Positions 1 to 9,316 of a stretch of DNA of 64,000 nt are shown here, in pieces (within the stretch, counting starts at the first letter, position 1; every line of letters begins with the position of its first letter). A program made the position numbers and the translations under genes. The notes below the pieces were generated by a model. That model did not search any database, had not been told where the DNA came from, and saw only the letters and a list, made by a program, of their open reading frames with translations. Source of the stretch: an uncultured Eubacteriales bacterium (GTDB lineage: Bacteria; Bacillota; Clostridia; Lachnospirales; Lachnospiraceae); the NCBI GenBank assembly GCA_900315425.1, contig OMZA01000005.1:46966-110965 (forward strand), given 5' to 3'.

Positions 1-2329
1 CTGAATCATAGTCATCCTTCTTATTTTCTGCTTTTTTAAGTTCTTTTTGACCTTCTGCTGTATTGCTTTTTGCCTCTTGTTCTGCCTTTAACGCTTTTGC
101 GTCCGTAGCAATAGGATTCAATAAAACTTTATATAATTCACAGCTATCCGGATTTGTGAGATCCAACTCAGTATCAGGATAGTCTTTTTCTACTCCTTTT
201 ACACCTGGTGATTGTATCCATCCTTGCAATGCTTCTATGTCTAATTCCAAGTCATCCTTTTTTTGTGGAATATCATCATCGTCTGATACACCTATAGCAG
301 TTTTAAACTGATCTACTGAATTAATATCCATTAATGATATATCATTTATATTCAAACTATTAACCCAATCTATTAACTCTTTCAAATCATCGCTTATAGT
401 AGTTAACTCTGTACTCAGTTCATTAATATTTTCTTTTGTAACCAAATCAAGAACTTCTTTCGTTTTATTTACGTCTTCTTTTGCTTGGGTACAATAGTCG
501 CTTTCATATTTTGATGCTTGCGTCTCAAATTTATCAAGTTTTGTTTGTGCTGCTTTTCTTTTCTTTTCTGTTGTTGTTAATTCAAGTCTTGCTTTATCTA
601 CATAACCCTTTGCTTTTTCACACTTATTCTTAAAAGTAGCCAGTTTTCCGTTCATTATAGCCAGCCACTCTGTAGTTGTATGTTCTTCATTTAATGTGGT
701 GCTTTTGTATGTTCTTGAATCGCTATTTATTTTCCACTTGTAATTACTTGAAATATTAACCAAAATATCTACGTTATCTCTTATCATTTTTATAGAATCA
801 CTTTTATCTATTTCAAGTTTTGTATGAACTGAATAAGTATTCGCAGCAAAACCACTTCCGAACACATCCTTACATGATCCGGTCATTTCATCGTAAAACT
901 CTTGAAGATCATTATATGTTTCTAAAATTTCACCAGAATTTCCGGCAACTAGGTTTAATGTGTCTTCGGTACTATTCTCATCAAAATAACGGTCATCTAT
1001 ATCCTTCATTGTTAACTGCTTACCTTCCTCAGTTGGTAACGTTAAGTGATTGTATGCTACTATTAAATATCCATATTTTTTGAAAAGGTTATCTGCTGTA
1101 TTTTTATAAACTTCTAATTTAGAAGAAAAATCAATGTAGTTAGTCCAGTATTGAACAGGATAGTATGCCATTTCATACTCATTTATACCGTTATTTATAT
1201 CCTTAAGTACTGTTTCGTATGTAGTTGAAGGTATTCCTGAAGCAATTATATTTTGTCTCGCTGCTTCGTAGGCATTTAACGCATTGTAAACTTCTATTGC
1301 GGCATTATACACGTTATTTGCTGAATCTGTATCCTCTTTATATTCTTTTAAATCACTTGGTAATTCTCCTTCATTAACGTAATCGTCAATATTGTATTTT
1401 CCTGATTTTGTCGGATATAACCCGGATACATCTTGCGGAACTCCTGACGTTCCCGTAAAGTCTCTATATACCATATCAATAAGTCCTTTATAGACTTCTA
1501 CATAAGCTCCACCTTCTGCATATAATCCACTAATGTCTGTTATATCCTGATTGGTAACTCGTATTCCTGGTTTTGCATATGAATCAGGATCAGTGTCTTC
1601 TCCTCCAAGATTATCCGTTCCACTTTCATCTGCAATATAGTTATATACTTTATGTAAGCTTGCAATAAGATCTCCATACTCGTCTAAATAATCAGCCTCT
1701 TTATCAGCTGTTTTTTCATCTTCTTGCGCCTTTTCAACCTCATCAGCTATTTCTTCTCCTTGTTCCCCAATTTTCTTCATAAATTGATTTTCCAAGATAG
1801 ATATAGGTGCTCTGAATTTCATAAAATTAACTATTTGCGATCTAAGCATTGCCGGATTTGCAAGATTGGCATTTTCTGTTGCTGGTTGTATCATATTTGA
1901 AACATCTGTCTCTGATGTGATTTTAAGGTAATCTGATACTTCCTCATCTTCAGTAAAATAATCTACAACATCAAGATCACCATATAAATCTATAACATTT
2001 GTTAAATCCTCATCCTTAGCTTTATGGGATGTTAATCCATTTTCAAAATAATCTCCTGCTGTCTCATAGTAATTCTCAATATCCTGACATGAACCAATTA
2101 AACCATAATGATTCATAAGATCACCATCATACTCTGTCATTACAGTATTTATAGCCAAATCCGCAGATGAATACGCGACATTTTTAGCTAATTGAACTCT
2201 TCCTATATCAACGAATATACTCGTAACTGCCAAACAGGGTACTAGTATCAATACCAAAAAAACTGATACCGCTCCATATTCGTTATGTTTTCTATTTTTT
2301 TTGTTCTGAACTTTCCTATAAGCATTCAT
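1..2329 (-). CDS. TadG-like Tad pilus protein, 3' end outside window (partial)
   Basis: The frame is open from an ATG at 2329 to the window edge (about 776 residues, no stop), so the C terminus is missing. An AGAAGGGC ribosome binding site precedes the ATG. After a charged start there is one hydrophobic segment (about residues 20-45) followed by GRVQLAKNVAYSSADLA, the usual layout of the TadE/TadG N terminus in which the helix anchors a pseudopilin-like protein. The rest is a long, acidic, extracytoplasmic region rich in Asp, Glu, Lys and Tyr, with probable coiled coil near residues 600-690. It is the last gene seen in the Tad operon, 24 bases after the TadE-like gene. Known TadG-like proteins are minor pilus-assembly proteins; the large variable part here has no domain I recognise. 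Family assignment rests on the N terminus and context. Confidence 0.75.
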   Translation of the reverse strand, partial: MNAYRKVQNKKNRKHNEYGAVSVFLVLILVPCLAVTSIFVDIGRVQLAKNVAYSSADLAINTVMTEYDGDLMNHYGLIGSCQDIENYYETAGDYFENGLTSHKAKDEDLTNVIDLYGDLDVVDYFTEDEEVSDYLKITSETDVSNMIQPATENANLANPAMLRSQIVNFMKFRAPISILENQFMKKIGEQGEEIADEVEKAQEDEKTADKEADYLDEYGDLIASLHKVYNYIADESGTDNLGGEDTDPDSYAKPGIRVTNQDITDISGLYAEGGAYVEVYKGLIDMVYRDFTGTSGVPQDVSGLYPTKSGKYNIDDYVNEGELPSDLKEYKEDTDSANNVYNAAIEVYNALNAYEAARQNIIASGIPSTTYETVLKDINNGINEYEMAYYPVQYWTNYIDFSSKLEVYKNTADNLFKKYGYLIVAYNHLTLPTEEGKQLTMKDIDDRYFDENSTEDTLNLVAGNSGEILETYNDLQEFYDEMTGSCKDVFGSGFAANTYSVHTKLEIDKSDSIKMIRDNVDILVNISSNYKWKINSDSRTYKSTTLNEEHTTTEWLAIMNGKLATFKNKCEKAKGYVDKARLELTTTEKKRKAAQTKLDKFETQASKYESDYCTQAKEDVNKTKEVLDLVTKENINELSTELTTISDDLKELIDWVNSLNINDISLMDINSVDQFKTAIGVSDDDDIPQKKDDLELDIEALQGWIQSPGVKGVEKDYPDTELDLTNPDSCELYKVLLNPIATDAKALKAEQEAKSNTAEGQKELKKAENKKDDYDS

Positions 2330-2353
2330 ACCGGTCTGCCCTTCTTTTTCACT

Positions 2354-3031
2354 CTATTTCTTTTTAAACTCCGCAAAATTTGATAATGTTTCTATTATGC
2401 TTGAGTACTTTTCCTTTATCTTTGCTCCTCCATGTCTTAAAATAAGATCTTCAGCCATGGTTACTGTTCTTATAAATTCGGGAGTATTTGTGACTGCTGC
2501 ATTATACCTGGATGCCACTTTCATAGAGAATCTATTCCCACCCAGGGATATCGGCATATCTATTTTGTAAACATATTGAACAATAAATGATGAATATACC
2601 AAATGGTTATCAAAATCCACCTTTAAATCCACTTCTGTTTTTGGTTTCATTCCACTAAAAAGTCCTGAATCTAACTTGGTGATTTTACTATCTACATCTT
2701 TTTTTATACTTTCTTCTATATCCGCCATATCTCCTATTACAACTTTATATGGCTGAACACTTAAATCCTCGGCAGTATCTGGAAATCCTTTTACAACATA
2801 CGCATCCGGATCACCACTGTCTCTTGTAACTGAAAGCGTACTCAAAGAAGGATTAGCGCATAACGCTGCCCCATCCACAGCCGCCTTATGGACAATTGCA
2901 TCAATTCTACATTTTTGATAATATGCATTCCCCATAAAAAACAGTAGAAATATTACTAAAAAAATTACCGGAAAAACAAGGGTTGCTTCTATAATTGTGA
3001 AACCGTTTTCTGATTTTATTTTCTTTATCAT
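2354..3031 (-). CDS. TadE-like minor pseudopilin
   Basis: This 225-residue protein begins MIKKIKSENGFTIIEATLVF, a classic TadE start: a short basic leader, Gly-Phe-Thr, then a hydrophobic helix with the Glu at +5 typical of type IV pilin-like proteins. The remaining ~180 residues are predicted to be outside the membrane. TadE proteins are minor pseudopilins needed for Flp pilus assembly and are usually processed by a prepilin peptidase (TadV/CpaA). No TadV gene is seen in this window, so it is either beyond the left edge or elsewhere. The ribosome binding site is AGAGGAAAA directly before the ATG. It sits between the Flp pilin and the TadG-like gene. Confidence 0.8.
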   Translation of the reverse strand: MIKKIKSENGFTIIEATLVFPVIFLVIFLLFFMGNAYYQKCRIDAIVHKAAVDGAALCANPSLSTLSVTRDSGDPDAYVVKGFPDTAEDLSVQPYKVVIGDMADIEESIKKDVDSKITKLDSGLFSGMKPKTEVDLKVDFDNHLVYSSFIVQYVYKIDMPISLGGNRFSMKVASRYNAAVTNTPEFIRTVTMAEDLILRHGGAKIKEKYSSIIETLSNFAEFKKK

Positions 3032-3082
3032 TTTTCCTCTTCTTTATTATCTATATAAATTTTAATATTGAATCTTAATTAT

Positions 3083-3115
3083 GGCCTGAGGTTTGATACA
3101 CTCTCCCCTCAGACC
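3083..3115 (-). other. Intercistronic hairpin between flp pilin and tadE
   Basis: A 9-bp stem (GGTCTGAGG with CCTCAGGCC, one G-U pair, on the minus strand) with a 15-nt loop lies 10 bases after the pilin stop codon. It has no T-run after it, so it is more likely an mRNA-stabilising or partial-termination structure than a full terminator. It would allow more pilin than downstream TadE/TadG to be made, which is inference. Confidence 0.5.
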
Positions 3116-3124
3116 ACTCTCTTA

Positions 3125-3364
3125 TTAATTTAGAGCTTCATTAGCTTTGCCATTAATTGCATTAAACATACTATTAATTAAATTTTCAATCTGTTTTCTA
3201 AAAATTACCGCTACAACGACAGCGATACCTATAAGAACAACAACGGCAACTATGTCAACTGCACCATCCTCATCATGTAAGCTTTCTACAACTCCATCAA
3301 CAAAACATGATGCCATTAACATTACACTAATAAACATTTTATCTACTGTGTTCACCTTCTTCAT
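3125..3364 (-). CDS. flp: Flp1-like major pilin
   Basis: This is a 79-residue protein with a short N-terminal part, a DEDGAVDIVAVVVLIGIAV stretch and a C-terminal amphipathic tail. That is the pattern of the Firmicutes Flp1-like pilins: an acidic-Gly-Ala motif followed by one hydrophobic helix that packs the fibre. It is the expected major subunit of the Tad pilus. It has the strongest ribosome binding site of the operon (AAAGGAGGAA immediately before ATG), fitting a highly made structural protein, and is followed by a stable hairpin. The prepilin cleavage site is not obvious; the leader would be roughly the first 30 residues, longer than in proteobacterial Flp. Confidence 0.8.
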   Translation of the reverse strand: MKKVNTVDKMFISVMLMASCFVDGVVESLHDEDGAVDIVAVVVLIGIAVVVAVIFRKQIENLINSMFNAINGKANEALN

Positions 3365-3402
3365 TTCCTCCTTTCTCTCTTAATATATATATTAATATGA
3401 CA

Positions 3403-4287
3403 TTAACCACCTATATTAGCGAATATAGGAACCATTATCATAATTAATATCCCAATAAATACTATAAGTATTGGTATGAGTAATTTGCTGGATGCCTTTT
3501 CTCCTTCTCTTCTTACTCTCTGTTTTCTTTCATTCCATATTTCAACATTTTGTTGGTTTATCATTTCTACCAACTCACTGTTACCTTTAACCATGCCCTG
3601 CACGATTGTTGATGTGAATTTCTTAATCTCCGGAATAATACATCTCATACCAAATTCCTGTATTGCATCAATTTCTGCTTTTCCATTTTGCATCTGTTCA
3701 ATACTTCTTTGCATCTCCAGATATATTGTAGAATCTCCGTTATATGCAACCTCTTCCCAAGCCTCAGTAATAATCATTCCTGCATTTGTAAGAAGTGCCA
3801 ATTTTGAAACCACATCTGAAAAATCTACCAACATTTCTTCTGACCTTGCCAAAATCTTTTTTTCAATAAGATTGCCAAAATAATAATAGGCAAGTCCTGA
3901 AAATACCAACATTACAACAGTTACTGTCATATCTTGTGCAAGACAATAAAGCATTGGTGTTAAAACTAATAGCAATGCTGATATTGTTATTTTTTGTGAA
4001 TATATAACTCTTACATAATAATCAGCGTATTTATCACCATATAATATTGCCAATTCTTTATGAAGTCTTTTGTCTTTTCTATTGCTATATTTAAGTTTTA
4101 ATAATAAAGTTAATCCGTATCCCCAGAAATATAATTCTTTCAGCTTAAATTCTTCACCGAGGGATTCAAACAAATCTTTATACCTTAGGCCATAAAAGTA
4201 AATAACTAACCATGCAATTACTAATATAAACCCAGCTATTATCATCACATTATCCATTAACGTAAGTGTATGTATTGTCATTAGCAT
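3403..4287 (-). CDS. tadC: TadC-like pilus assembly membrane protein
   Basis: A GspF/T2SSF-family integral membrane protein, about 294 residues from the chosen ATG. Transmembrane segments lie near residues 15-35, 105-150 and at the C terminus (PILIVFIGILIMIMVPIFAN), around a cytoplasmic four-helix domain containing DVVSKLALLTNAGMIITEAW, the usual T2SSF signature region. With TadB it forms the inner-membrane platform on which the TadA ATPase works. A longer frame begins at 4356 and would overlap tadB by 59 bases; I prefer 4287 because GGAGAG, overlapping the tadB stop, sits just upstream of this ATG. Confidence 0.85.
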   Translation of the reverse strand: MLMTIHTLTLMDNVMIIAGFILVIAWLVIYFYGLRYKDLFESLGEEFKLKELYFWGYGLTLLLKLKYSNRKDKRLHKELAILYGDKYADYYVRVIYSQKITISALLLVLTPMLYCLAQDMTVTVVMLVFSGLAYYYFGNLIEKKILARSEEMLVDFSDVVSKLALLTNAGMIITEAWEEVAYNGDSTIYLEMQRSIEQMQNGKAEIDAIQEFGMRCIIPEIKKFTSTIVQGMVKGNSELVEMINQQNVEIWNERKQRVRREGEKASSKLLIPILIVFIGILIMIMVPIFANIGG

Positions 4288-4297
4288 TTGCTCTCTC

Positions 4298-5164
4298 CTA
4301 CATTTTGATTTCCATAACCGCTTTTCCTGTATAATAGGCAACAATAAATAATACAATTCCTATTGTTGTTGACATTATTCCTACTGGTGTTGTGAAGTTA
4401 GAGGCAAAATCTGCACTCATGTATTTAATCATCCCTATAAGTCCCACCGGCATTACCATCATTATATTTAACTCATTTTTAGAACCGGTTATAACAGTTT
4501 CAATGTCACTAGCTATTTCCATCTTGTCACCGATGATGTTACTGGTATTTCTTAATACATCAGCTATGTTTCCACCTTTTCTATAGCTGACTTTAAATAC
4601 ATTAGCAAAACTTAATATATCGTCATTTCCTGATCTTTTACCAAAGTCTTCCAAAAGGACTTCAATATCAATATTATTCTGCATACCTGTAATTATTATT
4701 TCTAATTCATTTAATATTAAGGCTCCGTCTTCATATTGCATTTTCAAATCGTTATATACAGATCTAAATGCATCCGGAACATTTTTACCGCTTCCTACAG
4801 ATGTGGTAAGGTCCTCTAACATATCTCTAAATTGAATTTTTATTTTTTCCTGTTGTTTTTTCTTACAAGAATTAATTCTTGCTGGTATAGCTATTTTTAT
4901 TGCCACAAACGCCCCTATTCCACAGGTTATTGCGTTCATGATGTGAGTTACATTGGTAGCATTACCGTATTCATCTTTTCCAATTCCTCCGTAAAACAAA
5001 TATCCAATAGCTGCCCCTACAATTATTGCCAATAAAGTTACAATTATCTTCTCAATCATTGACATGTAATAAACCTTGTAATTATAAGCCGGAGTATTTA
5101 TTAACGATGTATAATACTGTGGTTCTTGTTCTTCTTTATCTTCATTTTTTTTAAATAAAGCCAT
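4298..5164 (-). CDS. tadB: TadB-like pilus assembly membrane protein
   Basis: A 288-residue GspF/T2SSF-family protein with two N-terminal transmembrane helices (about residues 38-58 and 75-95), a cytoplasmic helical domain containing FRDMLEDLTTSVGSGKNVPDA and SYRKGGNIADVL, and two C-terminal helices. This is the TadB layout: platform protein of the Tad secretion machine, partner of TadC and the TadA ATPase. The stop of tadA (TAG) lies within the GAGGAG ribosome binding site of this gene, implying translational coupling. Confidence 0.87.
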   Translation of the reverse strand: MALFKKNEDKEEQEPQYYTSLINTPAYNYKVYYMSMIEKIIVTLLAIIVGAAIGYLFYGGIGKDEYGNATNVTHIMNAITCGIGAFVAIKIAIPARINSCKKKQQEKIKIQFRDMLEDLTTSVGSGKNVPDAFRSVYNDLKMQYEDGALILNELEIIITGMQNNIDIEVLLEDFGKRSGNDDILSFANVFKVSYRKGGNIADVLRNTSNIIGDKMEIASDIETVITGSKNELNIMMVMPVGLIGMIKYMSADFASNFTTPVGIMSTTIGIVLFIVAYYTGKAVMEIKM

Positions 5165-5167
5165 ATG

Positions 5168-6406
5168 CTAAATCTCCTCATATATACCCGCAAGTTTTAA
5201 TTTAAAAACATTTTGCATTTTATTTTCTGTTCTCTTAAGACTTCCTGATACCTTTCTCAATGTTGATTTATCATCCTCAACAAATTTGTACAATGGATTT
5301 AAAACTATCTCTCCGTTTTTATATCCAAGCACTTCACTTATCTCCATTGTCTTTCTTGATTTATCTCTTAATCTTGATAAATGAATTATAATATCTAATG
5401 CTGAACCTATTTGTTGTCTAATTGCTTCCAAAGGAAGTCCTGCTGCTCCTTGTAGAACCATTGTCTCTAATCGACTCAACATATCTTTTGTGGAATTTGC
5501 GTGCCCGGTTGATAATGAGCCATCATGCCCGGTGTTCATCGCTTGTAACATGTCTAAGGCTTCTCCACCTCTAACCTCACCAACAACAATTCTCTCCGGT
5601 CTCATTCTTAGAGACGATTTAATAAGGTCTGTAATGGTTATCGCTCCAGAACCCGCTGAATTGGCATTTCTTGTTTCCATGCTAACCAGGTTTTCAACTC
5701 CTTCTATCTGCAACTCTGCCGAGTCTTCTATGGTGATTACTCTTTCGTCCTTTGGAATATAATTAGATAACGCATTAAGGAATGTTGTTTTTCCTGAACC
5801 TGTACCACCGCATATGAATATATTGTATTTAGCCCTAACAAGTAATTCTAATTTTCTCGCAATCTCTTCAGTTATAGATCCATATCTAATAAGTTTTTCA
5901 ATGGTCATTGGTTCCTTTGAAAACTTTCTAATTGTAAGCGTTGGTCCACATAGTGCTATAGGCGGAAGTACAACATTTACACGAGATCCATCTGGGAGTC
6001 TCGTATCGCATATAGGATTTGCCTGATTAACTTCTCGTCCTGCTAAAGCGACAATTCTTTGTATTACATCTTCAAGCTTTCTCTGACTCTCAAACTCTTT
6101 ATCTAATTTGATAAGCTGACCTTTTTTCTCTATAAACACATTTTTAGGTCCATTAATCATAACCTCTGTAATGTCATCATCCTTGATAATAGAATCTAAC
6201 AGCCCAAATCCCCTAATAGAACTATATACTTGCTCTACTATAGAAATTCTTTGATCTATGGAACAATAAGTTGTCCCAATTTTTTGATTGACAAGTTCAT
6301 CTATTTTTACATTTAGCTCGTCATCTGACATTTTGCTTAAAGGAAAATTTTCTGTAACATATTTTTTTAAACTTTGGACAAATTCCTGCTCTTCTTCGTA
6401 CTTCAA
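5168..6406 (-). CDS. tadA: TadA/CpaF secretion ATPase
   Basis: A 412-residue hexameric ATPase of the type II/IV secretion superfamily that powers Flp pilin polymerisation at the cytoplasmic face of the membrane. The CpaF N-terminal domain includes GFGLLDSIIKDDDITEVMIN. The Walker A motif GGTGSGKTT is near residue 200, followed by the Asp box ITIEDSAEL, the Walker B-like GEVRGGEALDMLQAMNTGH and the His box STGHANS. Length is normal for the family. The start is a TTG codon: GGGAGG lies seven bases upstream and there is no better ATG in frame, so expression may be tuned by the weak start codon. It lies 14 bases after the TadZ/CpaE-like gene. Confidence 0.93.
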   Translation of the reverse strand: MKYEEEQEFVQSLKKYVTENFPLSKMSDDELNVKIDELVNQKIGTTYCSIDQRISIVEQVYSSIRGFGLLDSIIKDDDITEVMINGPKNVFIEKKGQLIKLDKEFESQRKLEDVIQRIVALAGREVNQANPICDTRLPDGSRVNVVLPPIALCGPTLTIRKFSKEPMTIEKLIRYGSITEEIARKLELLVRAKYNIFICGGTGSGKTTFLNALSNYIPKDERVITIEDSAELQIEGVENLVSMETRNANSAGSGAITITDLIKSSLRMRPERIVVGEVRGGEALDMLQAMNTGHDGSLSTGHANSTKDMLSRLETMVLQGAAGLPLEAIRQQIGSALDIIIHLSRLRDKSRKTMEISEVLGYKNGEIVLNPLYKFVEDDKSTLRKVSGSLKRTENKMQNVFKLKLAGIYEEI

Positions 6407-6419
6407 ATTTCTTCCTCCC

Positions 6420-7481
6420 TTATCTTAAGCCGTTATAAATATCTGATTTGCTTAATTCCCTTATTATCTGCAAAACGCTTCCCTTATATTTACCTATTCC
6501 TCCAAGTTCTTTGATATTTATGTCTTGTAGTACTCCTCCTGTACCATTGTCAACTTTGTTGTAAATTATGTTTAATTTATGGATTAGTCTTAACGATGCA
6601 TCTTCCTCCTCTTTGATACAAAGAGCACCATACATTCTGCTAACCTTACTGTTGGCAATTAGTGAACCATCATTTACCATTACAAGATTATCCGCCACTG
6701 AATATACATCAAATGTATCTTTATCAAACCCAAAATCCATATCAACAATAATGTAGTCAAATTTATCAACTTTTGATAATTCTTTTATTAGAACTATCTT
6801 TTCTTCTTTTCCCATGGATATCATATCTAATGCATGACCTGTTGATGATATGAAGTAAATTCCAGAGTTGGAATCCTGTTTTATACAGCTTTCTAACTTC
6901 ATATCAAGATTGGACTTTCTTTTGATTGCATAGATAACATCACTCATCCCATATTTACCTTCGCCTGAAAGCAAGATATCAGCAGCTCCAAAGCTTTCTA
7001 GATTTAAATACAAAGTTCTAAACCCTTCCCTTGCAAAATTAATTGCACACGCAATAGCTACCGATGTAGTTCCTGTTCCGCCGCATGGAGACGAAAAGAT
7101 TATAATCTGACTATCCTTGTCAGAATACTTGTATTGTGATGTATCTTCTGTTTTTTCCGAAAAGATATTAACAATATCTTTATAGATGAGTTCAGCTTTT
7201 TGAAATTTAGATATAGCCGGTTGTTCCAAATAAGTCACAACATCTTTATCAGAAACAAAGTATGCAAACGCAGTTCTAGTTGGAATTGATTTTGTATCAA
7301 TTTCGAAATCTTCTGATGCTAACAATACATCTACTCGGTCTTCTTTCATACTTTTCAACATAGTAGTTTCATCCGTAAACAACAACATTTCCAACTTGTC
7401 TTTATACCTGGTCTCTAACGAAGTATATAACCTTTTTAAAAAAATTTCGTCCTTATCAAGAACTGCTATCTTTATTTTCAT
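6420..7481 (-). CDS. TadZ/CpaE-like localisation protein with atypical P-loop
   Basis: A 353-residue protein with an N-terminal receiver-like domain (about residues 1-115, MKIKIAVLDKDE start) and a C-terminal MinD/ParA-like ATPase domain. The P-loop reads SSPCGGTGTTSVA near residue 130: it keeps the glycines but has Thr where MinD-type proteins have the catalytic Lys, and the signature Lys is also missing. IIVDMDFGFD is the Walker B position. TadZ/CpaE proteins place the Tad machine at a cell site, and many members have lost canonical ATPase residues, so a scaffold role is likely. AAGGAGAAATAGGGG precedes the ATG. Confidence 0.8.
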   Translation of the reverse strand: MKIKIAVLDKDEIFLKRLYTSLETRYKDKLEMLLFTDETTMLKSMKEDRVDVLLASEDFEIDTKSIPTRTAFAYFVSDKDVVTYLEQPAISKFQKAELIYKDIVNIFSEKTEDTSQYKYSDKDSQIIIFSSPCGGTGTTSVAIACAINFAREGFRTLYLNLESFGAADILLSGEGKYGMSDVIYAIKRKSNLDMKLESCIKQDSNSGIYFISSTGHALDMISMGKEEKIVLIKELSKVDKFDYIIVDMDFGFDKDTFDVYSVADNLVMVNDGSLIANSKVSRMYGALCIKEEEDASLRLIHKLNIIYNKVDNGTGGVLQDINIKELGGIGKYKGSVLQIIRELSKSDIYNGLR

Positions 7482-7525
7482 CCCCTATTTCTCCTTTATC
7501 ATCAAACCATACAATTTAGTTAGCT

Positions 7526-8998
7526 TTATTTTCTTTCATATACCATATGCTTGCCTTTTTTTATCATTTTATAATTGTCATTATTTTTTACATACATATA
7601 TACTTCATCATATTTAGTAACAATAATGTATTTAAACTTATATTTTTCAATAAACTCATTTCCGTCTATTTCTTTGATTTGAACTTCAATGTATTCATTG
7701 TAATAATCATAATCCTCGTTAATGCTCTTAAAAAACACTTCAACTCTTGAATCTATGTATGGTCTATATCCATAAAATTCATACATTGCTCCTTCATTTA
7801 AATGGGTATACATTGTCGCACCCTTTTTAACATTCTTATTTACCCATTCAATAACTTCCTTATCTCTTTTGGGCAAATCAACTTTAAATGGATTAGTAAA
7901 AAACATTATATTCCATCCAACAGTTATTAAAACAAAGGTTATAACAATATATCTCCATAACGAAAACTCATATATCTTATTAATCCATGGAGTATCAGAT
8001 ATCTCATACGCCAATATAAAACCTGCTCCAACCAACAAAAACATCACGTTTCTACATGCCGTTAATGCAAACATATATAGTCCAAAGTATAAAAGATAGT
8101 ATCGTATTGGCATTTTTCTTTCTCTGTTTCTAAGACAAAACGCCAGCATAAACACTATAAATACTAATAAAAAAAATAAATCTTTAAATGTAGGCGGCGT
8201 TAATTCACTTATCAAATCAAAATATTTATGCATATACGATTTGAATATATATATTACTGATTTGTACCCGTATGGATTAATAAACGTTGTTATAAACGAA
8301 GTTACAAATGTTACCACATAAACTTTAAATTTTTTCCTTGCTTCACCATTATCCTTATCCTTTATAACTTTCCAAAGACTTTCACCGAGATATGGTGCAA
8401 GACAAATAAAAATAATAGGATATATAGTAGAATGAAGCTGCATTTCTAACAATGATATTATTGGCATTAAGATTAGTATTCTGTGATTACCATCTTTCTC
8501 ATATCTTTCAAGAACATACATTTCAATCAATACCAACAAAATTGTAAATAACTGTGGTCTCGCAACAAAAAAAGGCATAAGAAAGAAAAATACAAAGTAC
8601 TCTACAATTACAGCAACTGTATTTGAATTCGTCACCAGCTTGCATAGTTTAAAGAAAACAATCTTTGAAATAATCTGAATCATATAAATCATCAAAACAA
8701 TTGCCCATATTCCAAAAACACTATATAACTCCCAATTTATGACATTTGTCAGCCATTTTTCCATACTAAAAACCATATTAGTATGAATTGTAAATGGTTC
8801 AGTTGTTGGAAAACCGTGCTTTAAAATATATCGTCCATGATTTAATATGAACCAATTATCGATGTCAATATTGGGTGATATCCTAACAGGACACATTAAT
8901 ACAAAGAATAATAGACATATTTTTCTTGTTCTCTCACTCAAAGGTTTTCTAAAAAAAGCAGTTAACCTTCTATCTAGTTCCACTATTTTTTCCTTCAT
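7526..8998 (-). CDS. Polytopic membrane protein, GT-C glycosyltransferase-like
   Basis: A 490-residue protein with about ten hydrophobic segments between residues 25 and 370 and a ~110-residue soluble C-terminal domain. After the first helix comes DIDNWFILNHGRYILKHGFP then a short loop with EKWL; an acidic residue in the first extracytoplasmic loop followed by a Trp/Gly-rich segment is the pattern of GT-C type lipid-linked sugar transferases (PMT/ArnT-like). No exact family or substrate can be named. It is the first gene of the Tad operon, 44 bases before the tadZ-like gene, so it may glycosylate the pilus or surface glycans. This functional link is inference from position. Confidence 0.5.
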   Translation of the reverse strand: MKEKIVELDRRLTAFFRKPLSERTRKICLLFFVLMCPVRISPNIDIDNWFILNHGRYILKHGFPTTEPFTIHTNMVFSMEKWLTNVINWELYSVFGIWAIVLMIYMIQIISKIVFFKLCKLVTNSNTVAVIVEYFVFFFLMPFFVARPQLFTILLVLIEMYVLERYEKDGNHRILILMPIISLLEMQLHSTIYPIIFICLAPYLGESLWKVIKDKDNGEARKKFKVYVVTFVTSFITTFINPYGYKSVIYIFKSYMHKYFDLISELTPPTFKDLFFLLVFIVFMLAFCLRNRERKMPIRYYLLYFGLYMFALTACRNVMFLLVGAGFILAYEISDTPWINKIYEFSLWRYIVITFVLITVGWNIMFFTNPFKVDLPKRDKEVIEWVNKNVKKGATMYTHLNEGAMYEFYGYRPYIDSRVEVFFKSINEDYDYYNEYIEVQIKEIDGNEFIEKYKFKYIIVTKYDEVYMYVKNNDNYKMIKKGKHMVYERK

Positions 8999-9130
8999 AT
9001 TATCTTCCTACTTATCCGTTTCTCTTTTTCAAAATAATACATCCAGATAAAAATGATAACTCCTATTCAATATTTTCTACTTTTTTATTGCCAATAAATC
9101 TTAATCTTATTTTTTTCAACAAAAATTCAA

Positions 9131-9153
9131 CCCCCCCCCTAAAAATTAGGGGG
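9131..9153 (-). terminator. Leader hairpin with homopolymeric C tract
   Basis: An 8-bp stem (CCCCCTAA with TTAGGGGG, 3-nt loop) lies inside the Tad leader, overlapping a run of nine C residues at 9131-9139. On the minus strand it is followed by TTGAATTTTTG, a poor-to-moderate U tract, so it may be a leader terminator/attenuator or stop read-through from the ABC operon. A run of nine identical G/C bases is also prone to slipped-strand length change. Confidence 0.45.
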
Positions 9154-9288
9154 AGGCTAAATTCTTATTTTTTATTTGTAAACTTAATAAAGCCTGTTAT
9201 CGCACAACGTCACAGAACTTTAATGTGTTTAATTTTTCTCTCGGTTTTATTTTTTTTTATTTCAAAATATTATATAACTACAAGAACT

Positions 9289-9316
9289 ATTATACTAGTT
9301 ATTTATAAAATGTCAA
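9289..9316 (-). promoter_or_regulatory. Sigma-A promoter of the Tad operon
   Basis: On the minus strand a perfect TTGACA (9311-9316) and a perfect TATAAT (9289-9294) are separated by 16 bases. The predicted start of transcription is near 9282, giving a leader of about 280 nt before the first Tad-operon gene. It is the best-matching promoter in the window. Confidence 0.75.

Noticed and set aside
820-1083. Plus-strand 87-codon frame
   Set aside because: It lies antisense within the TadG-like gene, whose frame is open over the whole region.
3403-4356. Longer start for tadC at 4356
   Set aside because: It would overlap tadB by 59 bases and lacks a ribosome binding site, whereas 4287 has GGAGAG.
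8999-9290. Possible riboswitch in the Tad leader
   Set aside because: No match by eye to c-di-GMP or preQ1 cores; reported only as an unexplained leader.
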